The notes below the pieces were generated by a model, which was not told the origin of the DNA, made no database searches, and saw nothing but the letters and a program-made list of their open reading frames with translations. This document shows positions 1 through 6,076 of a DNA stretch of 13,603 bases, one piece after another (the first letter of the stretch is position 1; each line of letters begins with the position of its first letter). The stretch covers positions 1-13,603 of the forward strand of contig JBBRTW010000168.1 of the NCBI GenBank assembly GCA_038244055.1. Direction: 5' to 3'. This DNA comes from DASPKW01 sp038244055. Lineage in GTDB: Bacteria; Planctomycetota; Phycisphaerae; Tepidisphaerales; Tepidisphaeraceae. The position numbers and the translations under genes were made by a program.

Positions 1-174
1 CAGATCGACCGAGTCGCCAAGATACGGCGGCAGCGGAGGCGGAAGCTGCCGCCGCACCACCGCCGGCGTCTGCTCCGATTCCGGCCTGCACGACCTGCAC
101 CCCACCCAGACCATTGCCGCCGCCAGAACAGCGGTCGAAAGAGCCCATACCCTCCAGTGCTTCTTCAAGATCAT
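1..174 (-). CDS. Partial CDS: N-terminus of a proline-rich lipoprotein, runs off the left edge
   Basis: An open frame of 58 codons starts at ATG 174-172 and is still open at base 1. The protein begins MILKKHWRVW, followed by a hydrophobic stretch (residues 10-24) that ends in a lipobox-like W-V-G-C with the lipidated cysteine at residue 26. After it come a second cysteine (C29) and a proline-rich linker around residues 44-50. This is the pattern of a secreted, lipid-anchored envelope protein. A strong GGAGG (179-175) touches the ATG directly, which is too close for normal initiation. An in-frame TTG at 168-166 would sit six bases downstream of it and may be the true start. The function cannot be read because the rest lies outside the window. 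The signal peptide and lipobox make a real gene likely despite the short visible length. Confidence 0.6.
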   Translation of the reverse strand, partial: MILKKHWRVWALSTAVLAAAMVWVGCRSCRPESEQTPAVVRRQLPPPLPPYLGDSVDL

Positions 175-182
175 CCTCCGGT

Positions 183-273
183 CATTGTGGATTTTCGAAT
201 GTCGATTGTTGATTGCGAATTGCGGATTGGGGAGGGGGGATTGTCCATTGTCAATTGTCCATTGTCCATCGCG
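183..273 (+). repeat. Degenerate heptamer array, consensus NATTGTC, 13 units in one phase
   Basis: Reading in sevens from base 183 gives thirteen consecutive units without a phase break. The best are at 239-266 (gattgtc, cattgtc, aattgtc, cattgtc). Weaker ones, such as gattttc, gaatgtc and gattgcg, extend to the left. The array begins nine bases upstream of the lipoprotein start at 174, so it lies in that gene's leader or promoter region. Confidence 0.75.
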
Positions 274-305
274 CCCAAGGTGCGCGATCGCCGATGAGTC
301 GGCGA
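268..305. repeat. Two abutting small perfect hairpins
   Basis: Atcgcgc (268-274) pairs perfectly with gcgcgat (282-288) over a 7-base loop. Immediately after, tcgccga (288-294) pairs with tcggcga (299-305) over a TGAG loop. Base 288 is shared, so the two compete or stack. A GCGATCGC octamer palindrome (284-291) spans the junction. There is no T-run, so a terminator is unlikely. Confidence 0.5.
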
Positions 306-333
306 GTTCGAATCAGCCGCCGCGCGTCGGCAA

Positions 334-368
334 GATTCTTCGGTCGCCTCAAGCTCCCTCAGAATGAC
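334..368. repeat. Imperfect palindrome of the GTCATTCTGAG...AGAATC type
   Basis: On the minus strand this reads GTCATTCTGAG, a GC-rich middle, then GAAGAATC. ATTCT and AGAAT (335-339 and 361-365) form the outer stem. From memory, very similar intergenic palindromes are dispersed in many unrelated bacteria. That recollection is unverified here, and no mobilising gene is nearby. Confidence 0.45.
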
Positions 369-390
369 CCCATTTTCGCCGTCTGAACTA

Positions 391-478
391 CCCGTTGGGC
401 AAATCGAACGACCCTCGATCGACGCCCGTCAGCGTGCTGAAGGGCTCGCCCGCGAATCGCACAGTCCAACCCAACGGG
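391..478. repeat. Long-range inverted repeat enclosing a nested hairpin
   Basis: Cccgttggg (391-399) is perfectly complementary to cccaacggg (470-478). Near the middle of the enclosed segment, gccc/gggc (424-427 and 442-445) and cagc/gctg (430-433 and 436-439) form a symmetric interrupted stem. The arrangement would fit a structured RNA or a repeat remnant. I see no coding frame or T-run that explains it. Confidence 0.35.
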
Positions 479-572
479 CCGTTCCTCTACCCCTTCAGCC
501 CCTCCCGCCACGCCATCGTCTCCAACTCAACCCGCGCCGCCTCCTCGATCGGAATCACCGCCCGGGCCCTTG

Positions 573-628
573 TCTCATCGTCCCATCCTCCCATTGTCTC
601 ATCGTCTCATCATCCCATTGTCCCATTG
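573..628 (+). repeat. Octamer array, consensus TCYCATYG, 7 units
   Basis: Seven consecutive 8-base units in one phase: tctcatcg, tcccatcc and tcccattg types, with tcccattg appearing three times. The same octamer family recurs in both orientations at 4291-4342, on the other side of pyc. Confidence 0.7.
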
Positions 629-630
629 TC

Positions 631-658
631 TGAACCCTGAACCCCAAACCCTGAACCC
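631..658 (+). repeat. Heptamer array TGAACCC, 4 units
   Basis: Four in-phase 7-base units: tgaaccc, tgaaccc, caaaccc, tgaaccc. It follows the octamer array after two bases and precedes the 9-base array. Confidence 0.7.
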
Positions 659-659
659 T

Positions 660-686
660 TTCGCGCCCTTCGCGCCCTTCGTGGTT
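660..686 (+). repeat. Nonamer array TTCGCGCCC, 3 units
   Basis: Two perfect ttcgcgccc units (660-668 and 669-677) and a diverged third (ttcgtggtt, 678-686). It is the third array in a row with a different unit length, and ends about 90 bases upstream of the pyc start. Confidence 0.55.
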
Positions 687-698
687 CCAATCCCTCGC

Positions 699-726
699 TT
701 GCAAAATCCCCCCATAACCCCACAAT
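699..726 (+). promoter_or_regulatory. Weak candidate sigma-70 promoter for pyc
   Basis: TTGCAA (699-704) and CACAAT (721-726) lie 16 bases apart, each matching four of six consensus positions. Transcription would start near 733 and give a leader of roughly 45 bases before the pyc ATG. Matches this weak are common by chance, so this is only a candidate. Confidence 0.25.
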
Positions 727-776
727 ACCGCCCGTTTTATCGCTGAATTCGCGCGCCTAAGGCCCCCTGGAGAATC

Positions 777-3700
777 ATGAAGAAGCTGCTGGTTGCAAAC
801 CGCTCCGAGATCGCCATCCGCGTCTTTCGCTCGGCCACCGAACTGGGGATCGGCACGGTCGCGGTCTACACCTACGAAGACCGTTTTTCCCTGCACCGTT
901 TCAAATCCGATGAATCGTATCTGATCGGCCCGGAGGAAGGGGGCGAGCCGGTCAAGGGGTATCTGAACATCGAGAACCTCATCGCCGTCGCCAGGGAGCA
1001 TGGGGTGGATGCGATCCATCCGGGGTATGGGTTTCTCTCCGAGAATGCCGCCTTCGCCCGCGCCTGCAAGGAGGCGGGGATCACCTTCATCGGCCCCAGC
1101 CCCGAGCTGCTCGAAGCCTTCGGCGACAAGACCGCGGCCAAGAAGCTGGCGATCAAGACCAACGTGCCCACCGTGCCGGGGACCGAGGATGCCTTATCGG
1201 ATTACAAGCAGGTCAAGTCGGCCTGCGCCAAGATCGGCTACCCGGTCATCATCAAAGCCTCCTTCGGCGGCGGCGGCCGCGGCATGCGCGTGGTCCGTAA
1301 CGCCGAGGAATTGCAGGGAAAACTGGAGGAGGCCCAGCGCGAAGCCGGCGCGGCCTTCGGGCGCGCGGAAGTCTTCGTCGAGAAGTTCATCACCCGCGCC
1401 AAGCATATCGAGGTGCAGATTCTCGGCGATACCCACGGCAACCTCGTGCATCTCTGGGAGCGCGATTGCTCCGTGCAGCGCCGGCATCAGAAAGTAGTGG
1501 AAGTCGCCCCCGCCTGGGATCTCGAGCCCAAACTGCGCGGGCGCATCTGCGACGCGGCCATCCGCCTCTGCAAGGGCGCATCCTACACCCACGCCGGAAC
1601 GGTCGAGTTCCTCGTCGATGTCGATGCCAATGACTTCTTCTTCATCGAGGTCAACCCGCGCATCCAGGTCGAGCACACCGTCACCGAAGTCGTCACCGGA
1701 ATCGACATCGTCAAGTCGCAGATCCTCATCGCCCAGGGCCACAAGCTCCACGAAGCCCCCCTGGCCATCCCGCAACAGGACCAGATTGAAACGCGCGGCG
1801 TGGCCATCCAGGCCCGTATCACCACCGAAGACCCCGAGAACAATTTCATCCCCGACTACGGCCGGATCACGACCTACCGCTCGGCCGGCGGTTTCGCCCT
1901 GCGCCTCGATGGCGGCAACGGTTTTGGCGGCGCGGTCATCACCCCCTACTTCGATTCGCTGCTCGTGAAGGTCACCGCCTGGGGGCAGGATCATCTCGAA
2001 TCCATCCGCCGGATGGACCGCGCCCTCCGCGAGTTCCGCATCCGCGGCCTCAAGACCAATATCTCCTTCCTCGAAAACCTCATCAATCACCCGGCCTTCG
2101 TCGCCGGCGATGCCACGACGACTTTCATCGACAACACCCCCGAGCTCTTCCGCTTCAAGGCCAAGCGCGACCGGGCCACCAAGATTCTCTCCTACCTCGG
2201 CGATGTGATCATCAACGGCCGGCCGGAGGTGAAGGGAAAGGTCGACCCCAAACGCGAGCTCCCCGAAGCCCCCATCCCCCCCTACCCGCACGCCACCCAG
2301 CCCCCGGCCGGCACGCGCCAGAAGCTCCTCGAACTCGGCCCGGAGAAATTCGCCCAGTGGGTGCGCAAGCAGAAGCGGATGTTCTTCACCGATACGACCA
2401 TGCGCGATGCCCATCAGTCGCTCCTGGCCACGCGCGTGCGCACCTATGATATTCTCAAGATCGCCGAAGCAACTTCCCATCTCACCCCCCGGCTCTTCAG
2501 CCTGGAGATGTGGGGCGGGGCCACCTTCGACACCGCCATGCGCTTCCTCAATGAGGACCCCTGGGAGCGCCTGACCGAAGTCCGCAAGCGCGTGCCCAAT
2601 ATCCTCTTCCAGATGCTCCTGCGGGCCAGCAGTGTGGTCGGATACACCAACTATCCCGACAACGTCCTGCGCGAATTCATCACCCGCTCGGCCACGCATG
2701 GGATGGATGTGTTCCGCATCTTCGATGCGCTGAACAGCGTCGATAATATGAAGGTGGCGATGGAGGCGGTCCGCAATGATACCTCGGCCATCTGCGAGGC
2801 GGCCATCTGCTACACGGGGGATATCCTCGACCCCAAACGCTCCAAATACTCGCTGAAGTATTACGTCGAGATGGCCAAGGAACTGGTCAAAATGGGGACG
2901 CACATTCTGGCCATCAAGGACATGGCCGGCCTCTGCAAGCCCTATGCGGCCCATGCACTGGTCAAGGCCCTGCGCGATGAGGTGGAGGTCCCCATCCATT
3001 TCCACACGCACGATACGGCCGGCGTGCAGGCGGGCTCGATCCTCCGCGCGGCCGATGCGGGTGTGGATATTGCCGATGCGGCGCTGGCCCCGATGTCCGG
3101 CAACACGTCACAGCCGTGCCTCAATTCCCTGGTCGCCGCCCTGGCCCATACACCGCGAGATTCAGGTTTGGATTTCGACGCCCTCCGCCAGCTCTCCGAT
3201 TACTGGGAAGTGGTGCGCGCGCACTACTACCCCTTCGAAGAGGACATGAAGGCCCCGCATCCCGATGTCTACCACCACGAAATGCCGGGTGGGCAGTACA
3301 CCAACCTCCGCCAGCAGGCCAAGAGCCTCGGCCTCGATGGCCGCTGGAACGAAATCGCCGATACCTACGCCACCGTCAACCAACTCTTCGGCGATATCGT
3401 CAAGGTCACGCCCTCCTCCAAAGTCGTCGGCGACATGGCCCTGTTCATGGTCACCAACGGCCTGACCGCGATGGACATTCTCTCTCCCGGCAAGAAGCTC
3501 AGTTTCCCCAAGAGCGTGGTCGGCATGATGCAGGGGGAAATCGGCGTGCCCCCCGGCGGCTGGCCGAAGGTGCTCCAGAAAATCATTCTCGACTCGGCCG
3601 GCGTCAAGCCCAACAAAGGCCGCGCCGGCGCAACCCTTCCCAAGGTCAACTTCGCCCAGGTAAAGAAAGACCTCCAAGCCAAAACCGGCCACGAGATCAG

Positions 3701-4259
3701 CGATGAAGATGCCCTCTCCCACGTCCTCTACCCCCAGGTCTGGAGCGATTTCGATACCCATCGCCAGAAGTACGATGACACCTCCGTCATCCCCACTCCC
3801 GCCTTCTTCTACGGCCTGCAACCCGGCGAGGAAATCACCGTCGATATCGAGCCAGGCAAGACCCTCATCCTCCGCTACCTCACCACCGGCGAGCCCCGCG
3901 AGGATGGCACGCGCACGGTTTTCTTCGAGCTGAACGGCCAGCCCCGCGAAGTGGTCGTGGCCGACAAGTCCCTCGAAGCCACACTCCACAAGCACCCCAA
4001 GGCCGATGCCGAAGATCCCGACCACGTCGCCGCGCCCATGCCCGGCAAAGTCTCCAATGTCGCGGTGAAGAAAGGCCAGCCCGTCAAAGCCGGCGAGCGT
4101 CTGCTCTCCATCGAAGCGATGAAGATGGAGACGGCGGTCTATTGCCCGCGCGATGCCAAAGTCGGCGATGTGCTGGTCAAATCCGGCTCGATCATCACCG
4201 CCGGCGACCTGCTGGTCGTCCTCGAAGGCGAAGAGCCGGCGACGGTGTATCGGAAGTAG
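777..4259 (+). CDS. pyc: Pyruvate carboxylase, single-chain biotin enzyme
   Basis: The 1160-residue protein has the full length and domain order of a single-chain pyruvate carboxylase, which makes oxaloacetate from pyruvate, bicarbonate and ATP to refill the TCA cycle and feed gluconeogenesis in the cytoplasm. The biotin carboxylase domain (about 1-450) has the ATP-grasp glycine loop GGGGRG (164-169) and EVNPRIQVEH (291-300). The carboxyltransferase domain (about 535-800) has T-M-R-D-A-H-Q (541-547), the carbamylated lysine of A-I-K-D-M-A-G (K714) and metal ligands in HFHTHDTAG (H743, H745). The C-terminal biotinyl domain has EAMKMET, with biotin on K1116. The ATG is preceded by GGAG (769-772) four bases away. 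No key residue is missing. The TAG stop lies inside the first unit of a GTAGGCG repeat, and the gene converges on nth. Identification is firm. Confidence 0.97.
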   Translation: MKKLLVANRSEIAIRVFRSATELGIGTVAVYTYEDRFSLHRFKSDESYLIGPEEGGEPVKGYLNIENLIAVAREHGVDAIHPGYGFLSENAAFARACKEAGITFIGPSPELLEAFGDKTAAKKLAIKTNVPTVPGTEDALSDYKQVKSACAKIGYPVIIKASFGGGGRGMRVVRNAEELQGKLEEAQREAGAAFGRAEVFVEKFITRAKHIEVQILGDTHGNLVHLWERDCSVQRRHQKVVEVAPAWDLEPKLRGRICDAAIRLCKGASYTHAGTVEFLVDVDANDFFFIEVNPRIQVEHTVTEVVTGIDIVKSQILIAQGHKLHEAPLAIPQQDQIETRGVAIQARITTEDPENNFIPDYGRITTYRSAGGFALRLDGGNGFGGAVITPYFDSLLVKVTAWGQDHLESIRRMDRALREFRIRGLKTNISFLENLINHPAFVAGDATTTFIDNTPELFRFKAKRDRATKILSYLGDVIINGRPEVKGKVDPKRELPEAPIPPYPHATQPPAGTRQKLLELGPEKFAQWVRKQKRMFFTDTTMRDAHQSLLATRVRTYDILKIAEATSHLTPRLFSLEMWGGATFDTAMRFLNEDPWERLTEVRKRVPNILFQMLLRASSVVGYTNYPDNVLREFITRSATHGMDVFRIFDALNSVDNMKVAMEAVRNDTSAICEAAICYTGDILDPKRSKYSLKYYVEMAKELVKMGTHILAIKDMAGLCKPYAAHALVKALRDEVEVPIHFHTHDTAGVQAGSILRAADAGVDIADAALAPMSGNTSQPCLNSLVAALAHTPRDSGLDFDALRQLSDYWEVVRAHYYPFEEDMKAPHPDVYHHEMPGGQYTNLRQQAKSLGLDGRWNEIADTYATVNQLFGDIVKVTPSSKVVGDMALFMVTNGLTAMDILSPGKKLSFPKSVVGMMQGEIGVPPGGWPKVLQKIILDSAGVKPNKGRAGATLPKVNFAQVKKDLQAKTGHEISDEDALSHVLYPQVWSDFDTHRQKYDDTSVIPTPAFFYGLQPGEEITVDIEPGKTLILRYLTTGEPREDGTRTVFFELNGQPREVVVADKSLEATLHKHPKADAEDPDHVAAPMPGKVSNVAVKKGQPVKAGERLLSIEAMKMETAVYCPRDAKVGDVLVKSGSIITAGDLLVVLEGEEPATVYRK

Positions 4260-4283
4260 GCGGTAGGCAGTAGGCAGAAGGCA
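4256..4283 (+). repeat. Heptamer array GTAGGCR, 4 units, covering the pyc stop codon
   Basis: Units gtaggcg, gtaggca, gtaggca and gaaggca run in phase from 4256. The pyc stop TAG is bases 2-4 of the first unit. The array is the inverted, shorter and more diverged counterpart of the GCCTACC array at 4371-4453. Confidence 0.75.
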
Positions 4284-4284
4284 G

Positions 4285-4340
4285 AAATAACAATGAGACA
4301 ACCAGACAATGATAGGTGTCTGCCTGTCTCATTGTCATTT
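4285..4340. repeat. Inverted octamer hairpin at the centre of the pyc-nth palindrome
   Basis: Bases 4285-4300 pair with 4325-4340 in a 16-base stem with one mismatch, which becomes a G-U pair in the minus-strand RNA. The loop holds a smaller agaca/tgtct stem (4304-4308 and 4317-4321). Arm sequences such as caatgaga and tctcattg belong to the octamer family seen at 573-628. Lying between convergent genes, it could act as a bidirectional terminator, although it lacks a clean T-run. Confidence 0.6.
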
Positions 4341-4370
4341 CAGAATACAGGTGTTTCAGACAATCGCTCC

Positions 4371-5107
<737 letters not shown>

Positions 5108-5199
5108 CGAAGCCGATGTTACCCGGCCACCCCCTCCTCAAAAAGTCACTCGGCGCGACGAGCGCGCACCCACCTCTTTGCTCTTCAAAAATCGTTGGG

Positions 5200-5260
5200 A
5201 AAAAACAACCGCCCTCCGCGCCAGGCCGCCCCGCCATCAGGCCCGGCGCGAAGGGCGGTT
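5200..5260 (-). terminator. Rho-independent terminator of the small lipoprotein gene
   Basis: A 16-base stem (5207-5222 with 5245-5260, one G-U pair) with a 22-base loop is followed on the minus strand by G and six T residues (5206-5200). It lies 33 bases after the stop of the 5293-5499 gene and upstream of nth. Confidence 0.85.
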
Positions 5261-5292
5261 CGTGCAACGCTTCGCTCAGTCACGAATCTTTC

Positions 5293-5499
5293 TCAATCGT
5301 TCCGCCACCCATCGTTGTCCCGGTCCCGATGAAAATCGCGGTCATGGTCGCGGTCGTGCCGCCAATCATCGCGATTGTTATCGCGCCAACCCGCATGCCG
5401 CGAGTGGTCATCGTCCCGGTCGTACTCGTGGCATCCCCCCACCATCGGCACGACCAGCCCCGCCAATACGAACGCCAAGAATGTCTTTGCAATGCGCAT
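5293..5499 (-). CDS. Small Asp/Arg/His-rich lipoprotein
   Basis: The 68-residue protein starts MRIAKTFLAF, with a hydrophobic stretch to residue 21 and a lipobox V-G-G-C that places the lipidated cysteine at C23. The mature part is almost only D, R, H, N and W, with D-R-D and H-D-R repeats, so it is a highly charged, probably disordered, envelope-anchored tail. The His/Asp content could bind metal ions or polyanions, but that is speculation. I chose the ATG at 5499 because GGAAAGG lies five bases upstream and a signal peptide follows at once. An in-frame start at 5658 would add 53 residues unlike a protein N-terminus and overlap another terminator. A strong terminator follows, so this is a single-gene transcript. 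I do not recognise a family. Confidence 0.7.
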   Translation of the reverse strand: MRIAKTFLAFVLAGLVVPMVGGCHEYDRDDDHSRHAGWRDNNRDDWRHDRDHDRDFHRDRDNDGWRND

Positions 5500-5624
5500 A
5501 AAAACCTTTCCGGACGGCCGCGAACGCGCTGCCGTCGCATGAACTCCTGACAACGGATTCAGGTAAAATATGAGCAAAGACCGCGCCATCCCTTCTCCCT
5601 GAAAGCCCATTCCCCGTCCAATTA

Positions 5625-5655
5625 CGAGAAAAGCCCCGCGCCAGCGCGCGGGGCT
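5625..5655 (-). terminator. Rho-independent terminator after the gene remnant
   Basis: A perfect 10-base stem (agccccgcgc 5632-5641 with 5646-5655) over a CAGC loop is followed on the minus strand by TTTTCTC. It lies 31 bases after the TGA at 5687-5689. The reverse direction has no T-run. Confidence 0.75.
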
Positions 5656-5686
5656 CATCCATTTCCATCGTATTCAGGCCAATCGG

Positions 5687-5812
5687 TCAGACCGTCGCAC
5701 CCTTCTCAGCCTTAATGTCCGCCCAGAGTTGATCCTTATTCCCCAGCCGCCCAGCGCCACCATCCAGGCGGATCTGGACAAGATCAAGGCCGACCAAAAC
5801 TGGGGTGTAAAA
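5687..5812 (-). pseudogene. Probable 3' remnant of a lost gene
   Basis: A 41-codon minus-strand frame runs from just inside an in-frame TAG (5813-5815) to TGA (5687-5689). Its end, including NKDQLWADIKAEKGATV, has the look of a real protein C-terminus and is followed by a well-formed terminator. No gene body lies upstream: the frame is closed by a TAG that falls in a 13-base direct repeat. I read this as the tail of a deleted or decayed gene that kept its stop and terminator. It could instead be a very short gene starting at the in-frame TTG (5797-5795), but no Shine-Dalgarno supports that. The family is not recognised. Confidence 0.4.
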
Positions 5813-5820
5813 CTAGGGTG
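5796..5820 (+). repeat. 12-base direct repeat at the broken end of the remnant
   Basis: Aaaactggggtg (5796-5807) and aaaactagggtg (5809-5820) differ at one base and are separated by one base. The G/A difference creates the TAG that closes the remnant frame on the minus strand. From 5821 to 5970 I see no gene, only AT-richer DNA with short palindromes (caatattg, atggccat, tgacgccgtca). Confidence 0.5.
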
Positions 5821-5970
5821 CATCCGCCGGCCTACAAAGCCAGGCGAGACGGAACTATAACGGTCAGTGACTCATCCTATTCCGCCGTTTAGTATTCAAT
5901 ATTGGAATGAGATGGCCATGAGAATGACGCCGTCATCTCGAGGAAATTTCCCTTTTTCGGGCGATGTCCG

Positions 5971-6005
5971 ATAAAAGCCGCGAGCCTTGGAAACTTGCCC
6001 GCGGC
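5971..6005 (-). terminator. Probable terminator of the PQQ-repeat protein gene
   Basis: Gccgcg (5977-5982) pairs with cgcggc (6000-6005), and the stem extends inward by about three pairs to nine in all. On the minus strand it is followed by TTTTAT. It lies about 72 bases after the stop of the 6077-7681 gene. Confidence 0.6.
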
Positions 6006-6076
6006 ATCAGGTTGTTGCCAGGAAGCGGCAGATCAAACAGGTCGATGTGGCGGGGGACGCGCTTCTGGTCGAAGGC

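Noticed and set aside
183..688. CRISPR array
   Set aside because: Units are 7-9 bases and directly adjacent, with no spacers of 25-40 bases, and no cas gene is present.
555..1019. Minus-strand frame through the octamer array and the pyc start
   Set aside because: It is antisense to pyc at one end and reads repeat DNA at the other, with no plausible start signal.
1194..3011. Long open frame of 605 codons on the minus strand inside pyc
   Set aside because: It is antisense to the biotin carboxylase and carboxyltransferase domains and has a shadow-like composition rich in Gly, Asp and Leu. GC-rich genes commonly leave the opposite strand open.
3162..4301. Long open frame of 379 codons on the minus strand over the pyc 3' half
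   Set aside because: Antisense shadow of the carboxyltransferase and biotinyl domains. Its start lies in the repeat region and its sequence resembles no protein family.
5821..5970. Palindrome cluster (caatattg, atggccat, tgacgccgtca) as an operator or attachment site
   Set aside because: The palindromes are short, unrelated to one another and not next to a start codon or integrase. Chance is a sufficient explanation.
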